From contig NZ_NVEC01000013.1 in NCBI RefSeq assembly GCF_002571225.1, positions 1 to 48,437 on the forward strand: a stretch of DNA of 48,437 nt, read 5' to 3'. A program made the position numbers and the translations under genes. This DNA comes from Bacillus sp. AFS059628. Lineage in GTDB: Bacteria > Bacillota > Bacilli > Bacillales > Bacillaceae_G. The notes under the pieces were generated by a model, which saw only the letters and a list, made by a program, of their open reading frames with translations, had not been told where the DNA came from and ran no database searches. Positions 41,273-48,437 of the stretch are shown piece by piece (within the stretch, counting starts at the first letter, position 1; every line of letters starts with the position of its first letter).

Positions 41273-41557
41273 ATGAAATCTACTGGTATCGTTCGTAAAG
41301 TTGATGAATTAGGTCGTGTAGTAATTCCAATCGAATTACGCCGTACTTTAGGTATTGCAGAAAAGGATGCTCTTGAAATCTATGTTGATGACGAGAAAAT
41401 CATCTTAAAAAAATATAAGCCAAACATGACTTGCCAAGTAACTGGTGAAGTATCTGATGGTAACCTATCTTTAGCTGAAGGTAAAATTATCTTAAGCAAA
41501 GAAGGCGCTGAGCAAATCTTAAACGAACTTCAAGATTATATCGAAACAGCAAAATAA
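41273..41557 (+). CDS. abrB: Transition state regulator AbrB
   Basis: Represses many post-exponential and sporulation genes during growth. The 94-residue protein has the N-terminal swapped-hairpin DNA-binding domain (MKSTGIVRKVDELGRVVIPI..., about 1-53) with the conserved arginines. A C-terminal multimerisation domain has one cysteine (MTCQVTGE). The start is the ATG at 41273 with AGGAGG 8 nt before it; upstream in-frame codons run through the leader and are rejected. It is the only protein gene here on the plus strand, as in B. subtilis where abrB is also reversed relative to its neighbours. Confidence 0.98.
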   Translation: MKSTGIVRKVDELGRVVIPIELRRTLGIAEKDALEIYVDDEKIILKKYKPNMTCQVTGEVSDGNLSLAEGKIILSKEGAEQILNELQDYIETAK

Positions 41558-41586
41558 GCTTCTCAATTATGAGAAGCTTATTTTTT
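41555..41586. terminator. Terminator shared by abrB and rsmI
   Basis: Hairpin AAGCTTCTCA / TGAGAAGCTT (41556-41565, 41570-41579) with a T6 tail on the plus strand for abrB. The A-rich opposite side gives a TTATTTT tail on the minus strand for rsmI. Both stop codons lie in the stem. Likely bidirectional. Confidence 0.88.
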
Positions 41587-42453
41587 ATCGACATGATAGA
41601 TTTGATATACATCGCGTTTCGACAAATCTCGATCTTTAGCGACTGTTTTTATCGCCTCTTTTGAATTCATACCTTTTTCGTTTATATAATGTTCAATATG
41701 GTCATATACCGAAATAGATTCCCACCATTGTTCTTCTGGAGCAGGTTCTTCCGTTGAACCAGCTACTAAAATACAAAACTCACCACGAACTTCATTTTGT
41801 TTCGTCCACTCAATTGCTTCTTCGACTGTTCCACGAATAAATTCCTCGAATTTTTTTGTTAACTCTCGGCATAATACGATTTCTCTATTTCCCAATACTT
41901 CTTGCATCGAGATTAAAGTATCATCCAGGCGGTGAGGTGCTTCATAAAACATCATTGTAGTTTGTATATAACGAAGCTTCTCTAACTCCATTTTTCTTTC
42001 TTTTTTATTTCTTTGTAAAAATCCATAGAAATAAAACTGTTTTGTTTCAAGGCCTGATGCAATTAATGCTGTAAGGGCTGCATTTGCCCCAGGAAGCGGG
42101 ATAACATGATACCGTTCCGCTACAGCCTCTACAACAATATCGTAACCTGGATCGGAAATACACGGCATACCAGCATCACTAACAAGTGCTACTGTCTTTC
42201 CTTCATCTAACTTATCTAATATTTTCTTCCCACTTACTTCCTTATTATGCTCATGGTAACTCATAACAGGCGTTTCAATTTCGAAGTAATTACAAAGTTT
42301 TTTCGTTTGTCTCGTATCTTCAGCAGCAATTAAATCCGCTTCTTTTAAAATTCGGATTGCACGAAATGTCATATCTTCTAAATTCCCAATAGGGGTTGGT
42401 ACTAAATATAAAACGCCCTTTTCATTTTGTTGAAAACTTTTTTGTTGCCACAT
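41578..42453 (-). CDS. rsmI: 16S rRNA (cytidine(1402)-2'-O)-methyltransferase
   Basis: Methylates the ribose of C1402 in the 30S decoding centre. The 291-residue protein of the tetrapyrrole-methylase fold has LVPTPIGNLEDMTFRAI (about 17-33), IAAEDTRQTKKL, ALVSDAGMPCISDPGY and PGANAALTALIASGL, all typical of RsmI. It overlaps yazA upstream by about 32 nt. B. subtilis calls it yabC. It converges with abrB onto one hairpin. Confidence 0.97.
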   Translation of the reverse strand: MWQQKSFQQNEKGVLYLVPTPIGNLEDMTFRAIRILKEADLIAAEDTRQTKKLCNYFEIETPVMSYHEHNKEVSGKKILDKLDEGKTVALVSDAGMPCISDPGYDIVVEAVAERYHVIPLPGANAALTALIASGLETKQFYFYGFLQRNKKERKMELEKLRYIQTTMMFYEAPHRLDDTLISMQEVLGNREIVLCRELTKKFEEFIRGTVEEAIEWTKQNEVRGEFCILVAGSTEEPAPEEQWWESISVYDHIEHYINEKGMNSKEAIKTVAKDRDLSKRDVYQIYHVDKK

Positions 42454-42712
42454 AAGGTTCTCCTTTTTGCATATATTCTTCTTTTTGTTTTCTATTTAAT
42501 TGCTTAAAATAGTACTCTGCTTGCATAGCTGTACGCTTATCTTCATGAAATTCTACGTATTTTAAAGCAACAGGAAGTCTAGCACGCGTATACCTAGCCC
42601 CTTTTCCGCTATTATGGGTCTCAATCCGCTTCTCTATATGATTTGTATATCCAGCATAATAACTTCCATCAGAGCACTCTACTACATAAAAACAATGCTT
42701 ATTCTTCTCCAT
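42422..42712 (-). CDS. yazA: GIY-YIG nuclease superfamily protein (UPF0213, YazA-like)
   Basis: Small single-domain protein of 96 residues: [28 protein letters not shown] (GIY-YIG-type beta strands, about 7-34), [11 protein letters not shown] with the conserved arginine, and [15 protein letters not shown]. Catalytic activity of the family is unproven. I start at the ATG at 42712 (MEKNKHCF); other upstream in-frame ATGs exist and none has a good SD, because the start is embedded in the end of trmN6 (14-nt overlap). It is coupled to trmN6 and rsmI. Confidence 0.92.
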   Translation of the reverse strand: MEKNKHCFYVVECSDGSYYAGYTNHIEKRIETHNSGKGARYTRARLPVALKYVEFHEDKRTAMQAEYYFKQLNRKQKEEYMQKGEPYVATKKFSTK

Positions 42713-43439
42713 ATAAAATTGAACGAATCTCCTTTGTATATTCATTATTTTCTTCATATACAAAAAGAGGTGGCAATATTTTTAAATCTGCGTTTCCGTC
42801 CTTAATTCCTTCAATTAACAATGTATTTGCTTCTTTTCCTGCCTTAGGATAAACAAATCGTACACGCTTTGGTTCAATTTTATACTTACGCATTAATGTA
42901 ACAATGTCTAGTAAACGACCTGGACGATGTACAAATGCTACTTTCCCGCCTTGCTTTACTAGCTGACTACTTGCAGATACAACATCCTCTAGTGTACACA
43001 TAATTTCATGACGAGCTATCGCTAAATGTTCATTTATATTTTTTTCAGAAGTTGCAGGTGTTTGGAAATAAGGGGGATTACATGTGACAACATCATATTG
43101 ATGACGTCCAAGTTTCTCCGGCATATCTTTCAAATCCCCGTGTATTAAGTGAATTCTTTCTTCCAACTTATTGTATTGGACACTTCTTATTCCCATATCA
43201 TATAAGCGTTCTTGAATTTCTACACCAGTAATATTCCCTTTTGTTCTTGTACTTAATAGAAGGGGCACAACGGCATTACCTGTACACAAATCAAGTAAAT
43301 TACCTTTTTGAATTGGCACCCAAGCAAAGTCTGCAAGTAAAACAGCATCTAACGAGAAATTAAATACTGATGGGCTTTGTATAATCTTCAAATCTTGTGC
43401 TAATAAGTAATCTAAACGTTCATCTTCATATAAATTCAT
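42699..43439 (-). CDS. trmN6: tRNA1(Val) (adenine(37)-N6)-methyltransferase-like protein (YabB)
   Basis: SAM-dependent N6-adenine methyltransferase of the TrmN6 family. The 246-residue protein has SAM motif [17 protein letters not shown] (about 48-63) and the amino-methyl catalytic motif [11 protein letters not shown] (NPPY, about 120). Substrate is inferred from the E. coli homologue; B. subtilis YabB is less well studied. AAGGAG lies 8 nt before the ATG. A bcr1-type repeat sits about 50 bp upstream. Confidence 0.93.
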   Translation of the reverse strand: MNLYEDERLDYLLAQDLKIIQSPSVFNFSLDAVLLADFAWVPIQKGNLLDLCTGNAVVPLLLSTRTKGNITGVEIQERLYDMGIRSVQYNKLEERIHLIHGDLKDMPEKLGRHQYDVVTCNPPYFQTPATSEKNINEHLAIARHEIMCTLEDVVSASSQLVKQGGKVAFVHRPGRLLDIVTLMRKYKIEPKRVRFVYPKAGKEANTLLIEGIKDGNADLKILPPLFVYEENNEYTKEIRSILYGEE

Positions 43440-43488
43440 ATGTTACTCCTTTTCTTACACTTAACCTACCCTATTTCATCTTCAACTA

Positions 43489-43645
43489 ATAAAGTGAAAC
43501 TTTAATCAGTGGGGGTTTTCTTCATCCCCACTGATTATTAGCCCTCACCAATCGGACTTTTATGGGCAGTTGATTCCCCACCTAAATTCTTTGCTTTCGC
43601 TGAATTTTGAGGTGGGGGTCTTACTGCCCATTAAAGCGGGATAAA
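43489..43645 (-). repeat. bcr1-type intergenic repeat, well-preserved copy
   Basis: 157-bp element with ATAAA at both ends (43489-43493, 43641-43645). It has a perfect 11-bp hairpin AATCAGTGGGG / CCCCACTGATT near the left. A second long hairpin is built from ATGGGCAGT / ACTGCCCAT outside and CCCCACCT / AGGTGGGG inside. Length, ends and structure fit the published description of bcr1 in the B. cereus group (recalled, not searched). It lies between yabA and trmN6 in the same orientation as the copy at 40817-40973. Confidence 0.88.
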
Positions 43646-43670
43646 AACATATTTCATTCTACTCTCATGT

Positions 43671-43710
43671 ATAAAAAATTACCTTTCCAATTATCATTGG
43701 AAAGGTAATT

Positions 43711-43711
<1 letters not shown>
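43671..43711 (-). terminator. yabA terminator
   Basis: Perfect 15-bp hairpin (43676-43690, 43697-43711) with a T-rich tail on the minus strand; it touches the yabA stop. Confidence 0.93.
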
Positions 43712-44903
<1,192 letters not shown>

Positions 44904-44908
44904 AACGG

Positions 44909-45892
44909 TCATCCCTCCTGCAACCGCAACACTAACTGTTCGAACACAAGCTGCGCATTTACATTAGCGTTGATTCTATTTTTTGCCTCTAATATATTAA
45001 AGAGAGCTGATACAATGCGCTTCTGAGCGTAGGAGAAAGATTCAAACATCTCTTTCTGCTCATGAAAAACAAGACGATCTTCTTCTCCAAGTTGAACATA
45101 TAATAAATCCTTATAAATAAGGAGTAACATATCTAAACCTTGCTGTAATTGTTCTTTCTCTCCAAAGTGTTTTCCCCATTTTTCTTGTACAAAAAAAATA
45201 GAGGCTTTATCTTTTTCGAGCGCTTCACATAATTTTATCACTAAAGCTCGTGCTTGTGCAAACCATTCATCACTACATAAAGCTAAAGCTTCATCAAAAC
45301 TATTTGTGAGTTGTGCAGCAAGTGTCGATAAAGATGCCGTAACACCTTCATCCTGTAATCTTCTAATTAAAGATTCCGTAGGTAAAGGTCTAAATGTAAC
45401 AACTTGACAGCGAGATAAAATCGTATTTAAAATTTGATGACTTTGTTCAGTAAGTAAAATAGCTGTTGTATCACTACTTGGTTCTTCTAAAAATTTCAAG
45501 AGTGTATTCGCCGCATTTGCTGTCATACGGTCTGCGTGTTCAATAACATATACTTTTTTATTTGCTTCTAATCCTGTTTTTGAAAACTCTTCTTGTAGAT
45601 CATGAATTTGCTGCTTCTTAATAGATAATCCGTCTGGTTTTACAATATGTAAGTTTGGGTGGTTACCTGAATCAATTCGCTTACAATTTGTACATACATG
45701 ACAAGGCTCTACCCCATTCCGCTGAGAACAGAGGAAACTCTTTGCCATTTGAATTGCTGTCGCAAACTTTCCTGTCCCTTTCCCTCCCTCTAACAAATAA
45801 GCGTGGGATATACGCTCTTTTGCAATGCTATTCATCAACATTTTTACACCGATGGGTTGTATAGCAGAAAGCTGCTCCCACGTCTTCGTCAT
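44909..45892 (-). CDS. holB: DNA polymerase III delta' subunit
   Basis: Clamp-loader subunit. The 327-residue protein has the AAA+ fold: GGKGTGKFATAIQMAKSF (Walker A, about 36-53), a zinc module CSQRNGVEPCHVCTNC (about 55-73), VYVIEHADRMTANAANTLLKFLEEP (Walker B-like) and the SRC sensor ILSRCQVV. GAGGTATG precedes the ATG. It follows tmk by 35 nt; in B. subtilis yaaQ (darA) and yaaR lie in between and are absent here. Confidence 0.97.
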   Translation of the reverse strand: MTKTWEQLSAIQPIGVKMLMNSIAKERISHAYLLEGGKGTGKFATAIQMAKSFLCSQRNGVEPCHVCTNCKRIDSGNHPNLHIVKPDGLSIKKQQIHDLQEEFSKTGLEANKKVYVIEHADRMTANAANTLLKFLEEPSSDTTAILLTEQSHQILNTILSRCQVVTFRPLPTESLIRRLQDEGVTASLSTLAAQLTNSFDEALALCSDEWFAQARALVIKLCEALEKDKASIFFVQEKWGKHFGEKEQLQQGLDMLLLIYKDLLYVQLGEEDRLVFHEQKEMFESFSYAQKRIVSALFNILEAKNRINANVNAQLVFEQLVLRLQEG

Positions 45893-45927
45893 AATGCATA
45901 CCTCACTTATTTCATTCTTTCCTTCTA

Positions 45928-46554
45928 TTATAACAATTTATCTTCTATAACCTGAATAACTTCTTCTATAAGTTTTTCCATTGGTTGATCAGCATTTACC
46001 AATACAATACGATCCGAGAAACGTTCTACAACTTGTAAGTAGCCCTCACGCACACGTTTATGGAAAGAGATATCTTCCATGTCCAATCGATTCACTTCAC
46101 GTCCTGCATCTTTTGCGATTCGAGCTAAGCCAACCTCTGGCTCAATATCTAAGTAAATTGTTAAACCAGGCATACAGTCCTCTGTTGCAAAACGATTTAT
46201 TTCGAACACTTTATCCATACCTAATCCTCTTGCATATCCTTGATATGCTAAAGAGCTATCTATAAAGCGATCACATAATACAAGGTAATCCTGGTTAAGC
46301 GCCGGCATAACTTTTTCTACTAAATGCTGTCTACGTGCAGCGGCATACAGAAGCGCCTCTGTACGTGCTTCCATCATCGTATACTCTTGTTTATGTAAAA
46401 TCGTTCTAATGTCCTCAGAAATTGCAATACCACCTGGTTCTCTTGTCGCCATTACCTTTTGTTCTCTTTGTTCAAAGTATGGTAATAAACTTTGAATTAA
46501 CGTTGTTTTACCCGAGCCTTCTGGGCCTTCAATTGTTACAAATAATCCCTTCAT
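45928..46554 (-). CDS. tmk: Thymidylate kinase
   Basis: Phosphorylates dTMP to dTDP for DNA synthesis. The 208-residue protein has P-loop [14 protein letters not shown] (about 10-23), DR(Y/F) motif [22 protein letters not shown] (about 90-110) and a lid region [14 protein letters not shown]. It follows the yaaO-type gene with the ATG one base after the previous stop, so the two are co-transcribed, as in B. subtilis. Confidence 0.98.
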   Translation of the reverse strand: MKGLFVTIEGPEGSGKTTLIQSLLPYFEQREQKVMATREPGGIAISEDIRTILHKQEYTMMEARTEALLYAAARRQHLVEKVMPALNQDYLVLCDRFIDSSLAYQGYARGLGMDKVFEINRFATEDCMPGLTIYLDIEPEVGLARIAKDAGREVNRLDMEDISFHKRVREGYLQVVERFSDRIVLVNADQPMEKLIEEVIQVIEDKLL

Positions 46555-46555
46555 C

Positions 46556-47977
46556 CTAAAACCTACTTTCTATATCATACACTTTCATATATTTCGTGTT
46601 GCCTTGAAAACGAGCGCCTGCTTTCTCTAAATACATAATTTGCTCTTTATGCTCTGAAGTAATTTTTTCTCCATACATAATCAATGGAATTCCAGGTGGA
46701 TACGGAATTACCATTTCCGCCGCTATCATCCCAACTGCTTCTTCTACAGATACTACTTTTGTTTCATACCCTTCCAGTTGTTTATATGTATACAGTAAAG
46801 GAGAAATTTCTCCTTTATAAGTATAACGAATAGATTCCTTCTTGTCTTTCACCTCATAAGATTGCAATGCCATCCGAATCATCTCTATAGCCTTCATATA
46901 CTTCTTATTTACTTGCAAGGGCAAAATAAATAAGACATTATATGGATCTGCCATTTCCGTATATATACCGACCTTTTCTAATACAGACTGTAATTCGTAT
47001 CCCGATAACTGACAACGTGTCTGTACGGTAACCTTTAACTCGTCTTGTAATGGATATTGTAAAATAGCTATTTGTGGAATAGAAGACAATTCTGCTTTAA
47101 ATTCCCGTAAAAACTCGACAATTTCATCATGTCCCTTTTCTTTTATACGCGCTAATGTAAAGCGTGCAATATCAAGAGAAGTCATAATTGGATACGATGG
47201 ACTACTAGATTGTAGCATACTTAAATAAATAGAAACTTTTTCTTCTTTCACTAAACTGCTATTTATATGTAAATAGGATCCCATCGTCATCGCAGGTAAT
47301 GTTTTATGTGCGGAATGAACTACAATATCTGCACCATATGCTAAAGCTGACTTTGGAAATGCCCCGCCTAAACAAAAATGAGCCCCATGTGCTTCATCTA
47401 CTAAAACAGGGATTTTATGTGCATGTGCATAAGCAATGCTTTCCTCTAAATCCATCCCCATACCATAATAATTAGGATGTGTTAAAATAAGTGCTTTCGC
47501 ATTTGGATATTTTTCAATTGCTTCCTTAATAACTTCATTATGAATTCCCACGGGTACGTTATAAGCTTCATCAATCCACGGATCTAAAAAAATTGGATTT
47601 GCTCCTGCTAATTTTAAACCATTAATAATTGATTTATGACAATTTCTTTGTACAAGAACAATATCATGTTCCCCACAGCAAGACAAAATCATTGCTAAGT
47701 TCCCGACTGTTGAACCATTAATTAAAAAATAACTTTTTTTCACTTTATATACATCAGCTAATAATTGTTGTGCCTCTTCTATACATTCAAACGGACTATG
47801 TAAATCATCTAACCCTGATAATTCAGTTACATCGATAGATAGTATATCTTTAAACTCCTCTACTGCCTCCTGAGGGAAGTTTAAACCATTTTTATGACCT
47901 GGAACATAAAAGGATAATGGCCCCCTTTCTTTAAACTGTATTAATGCCTCATATAAAGGTATGCGATTTTGATTCAT
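46556..47977 (-). CDS. yaaO: Orn/Lys/Arg decarboxylase family PLP protein (YaaO-like)
   Basis: Fold-type I PLP enzyme related to bacterial lysine/arginine/ornithine decarboxylases. In the 473-residue protein [13 protein letters not shown] (about 19-31) and [11 protein letters not shown] are typical N-terminal motifs. [17 protein letters not shown] contains the PLP lysine, and VDEAHGAHF the PLP-binding aspartate. The family's large C-terminal domain is short. The substrate cannot be told; in B. subtilis the main arginine decarboxylase SpeA is encoded elsewhere. AAGGAAGAG precedes the ATG. Confidence 0.92.
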   Translation of the reverse strand: MNQNRIPLYEALIQFKERGPLSFYVPGHKNGLNFPQEAVEEFKDILSIDVTELSGLDDLHSPFECIEEAQQLLADVYKVKKSYFLINGSTVGNLAMILSCCGEHDIVLVQRNCHKSIINGLKLAGANPIFLDPWIDEAYNVPVGIHNEVIKEAIEKYPNAKALILTHPNYYGMGMDLEESIAYAHAHKIPVLVDEAHGAHFCLGGAFPKSALAYGADIVVHSAHKTLPAMTMGSYLHINSSLVKEEKVSIYLSMLQSSSPSYPIMTSLDIARFTLARIKEKGHDEIVEFLREFKAELSSIPQIAILQYPLQDELKVTVQTRCQLSGYELQSVLEKVGIYTEMADPYNVLFILPLQVNKKYMKAIEMIRMALQSYEVKDKKESIRYTYKGEISPLLYTYKQLEGYETKVVSVEEAVGMIAAEMVIPYPPGIPLIMYGEKITSEHKEQIMYLEKAGARFQGNTKYMKVYDIESRF

Positions 47978-48021
47978 CTATATCTCTTCCTTATTATTTC
48001 ATTCTTTCTCTATTATACAGA

Positions 48022-48050
48022 ACAAAAAAAATAATAGGCATATGCCTATT
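48022..48050 (-). terminator. gin terminator
   Basis: Hairpin AATAGGC / GCCTATT (48033-48039, 48044-48050) around a palindromic ATAT loop, followed on the minus strand by a T8 tract. It touches the gin stop. Any promoter for the yaaO-type gene must lie within or just after it. Confidence 0.88.
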
Positions 48051-48229
48051 TAAAAATATGATACTTCTAATTTCCGAAGTTGTTTTAAATAATATATATA
48101 CTTCGGATCATTTGTCTCCGTATTCACCATGTCTTTTTCACATTCATAACATATTAAATTATTATAAACATATATTCCTTCTTTTCTTTCTGTCTCACAA
48201 ACAATACAAACTTCGTTTTGTGATTTCAT
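48050..48229 (-). CDS. gin: Sigma-G inhibitor Gin (CsfB)
   Basis: 59-residue zinc-finger-like protein, MKSQNEVCIVCETERKEG then two more segments, with cysteine pairs CIVC (residues 8-11) and CYEC (27-30), and the conserved NDPKYIYYLKQLRK end. The spacing and the DPxYxxY-LK end match Gin/CsfB, the forespore anti-sigma factor that holds sigma-G in check (and sigma-E in other settings). A strong SD (GGGAGG) precedes the ATG. It is the first gene after the rRNA operon; in B. subtilis csfB has the same neighbours except that xpaC and yaaN follow there. I could not assign a clear sigma-F promoter. Confidence 0.88.
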   Translation of the reverse strand: MKSQNEVCIVCETERKEGIYVYNNLICYECEKDMVNTETNDPKYIYYLKQLRKLEVSYF

Positions 48230-48379
48230 ATCCTTCCCTCCCTATTCAAATGAACATATTTCATACTTCTATTCCTTAACAATTTCCAGAAAAATATACA
48301 TCGATTTCTTATATAATATGATTCATTCGTGGGCAACGTGTTTGTATTATCATGACTTCTTTTTACGTACTGTTTGAAA
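48230..48379. other. Gap between rRNA terminator and gin
   Basis: About 150 nt, A+T rich, no gene. It should contain the gin promoter (sigma-F in B. subtilis). GTATA at about 48298-48302 (minus strand) could be a -35, but no acceptable -10 follows at the right distance. Confidence 0.3.
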
Positions 48380-48414
48380 ACACAAAAAAACACGAATCAT
48401 TTGATTCGTGTTTT
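48380..48414 (-). terminator. rRNA operon terminator
   Basis: 13-bp perfect hairpin (48387-48399, 48402-48414) around CACGAATCA, with a T7 tail on the minus strand, six bases after the 5S 3' end. Confidence 0.93.
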
Positions 48415-48419
48415 AGCTT

Positions 48420-48437
48420 GCTTGGCGACGTCCTACT
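48420..48437 (-). rRNA. rrf: 5S ribosomal RNA, 3' end only
   Basis: The last 18 bases of the window, read on the minus strand, are AGTAGGACGTCGCCAAGC, the 3' end of Bacillus 5S rRNA. The gene continues beyond the right edge. It is the end of an rRNA operon transcribed towards the window. Confidence 0.9.

Noticed and set aside
47944-48279. 111-codon plus-strand frame near the right edge
   Set aside because: It crosses the gin gene and its terminator on the opposite strand; gin itself has a clear SD and family motifs.

Overview
The window is a chromosomal segment of a Bacillus cereus group bacterium (B. cereus, B. thuringiensis, B. anthracis and relatives). This rests on low G+C content, a gene order that follows the origin-proximal region of B. 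subtilis almost gene for gene (gin/csfB to lysS), a large set of endospore genes, and two ~157-bp intergenic repeats with ATAAA (TTTAT on the other strand) at both ends, which fit the bcr1 repeat known only from the B. cereus group. The species within the group cannot be decided from this window.

Layout. The segment lies between two rRNA operons of the same orientation. The 3' end of a 5S rRNA and its terminator sit at the right edge (48380-48437). Tandem rRNA promoters at the left edge (37-158) fire leftwards out of the window. Every protein gene except abrB is on the minus strand, so transcription runs right to left, presumably away from oriC. In transcription order: gin, a yaaO-type PLP decarboxylase, tmk, holB, ricT, yabA (48.2-43.7 kb); a bcr1-type repeat; trmN6, yazA, rsmI (43.4-41.6 kb); abrB on the plus strand with its promoter and two Spo0A boxes; a second bcr1-type repeat; metG, tatD, rnmV, ksgA, yabG (40.8-35.2 kb); veg, sspF, ispE, purR, ridA, spoVG, glmU, prs, pth (35.0-28.2 kb); fin, mfd, spoVT, yabM, yabN/mazG, rqcP, yabP, yabQ, divIC, yabR (28.2-18.1 kb); tRNA-Met and tRNA-Glu; spoIIE, tilS, hpt, ftsH, coaX, hslO, cysK (17.5-7.9 kb); the para-aminobenzoate/folate operon pabB-pabA-pabC-folP-folB-folK with yazB and dusB; and lysS.

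How the genes work together. Three themes dominate. (1) Information processing: aminoacyl-tRNA synthetases (LysRS, MetRS), tRNA and rRNA maturation (TilS, DusB, TrmN6, KsgA, RsmI, RnmV), Pth and RqcP, DNA replication and repair (HolB, YabA, Tmk, Mfd). (2) Sporulation control: AbrB, RicT and SpoIIE act early; Fin and Gin restrain sigma factors; SpoVT, SspF, YabP, YabQ, YabG and SpoVG act later. Putative promoters for sigma-H (spoVG), sigma-G (spoVT, fin), sigma-K (yabG) and Spo0A-activated sigma-A with a 21-bp spacer (spoIIE) can be read from the sequence. (3) Precursor metabolism: PRPP (Prs), purine control (PurR, Hpt), UDP-GlcNAc (GlmU), isoprenoids (IspE), CoA (CoaX), cysteine (CysK) and folate.

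I found no prophage, insertion sequence, CRISPR array or undescribed gene system. The less ordinary items are the two repeats with compensatory base changes in their hairpins, one of them abutting the metG promoter; the compact sporulation promoters; an inverted repeat just downstream of the predicted spoVT start site; and several places where genes found in B. subtilis (yaaQ/darA-yaaR, ctc, yabE, yabS-yabT, yacD, xpaC-yaaN) are missing from otherwise conserved order. Comparisons with B. subtilis are from memory, not from a search.
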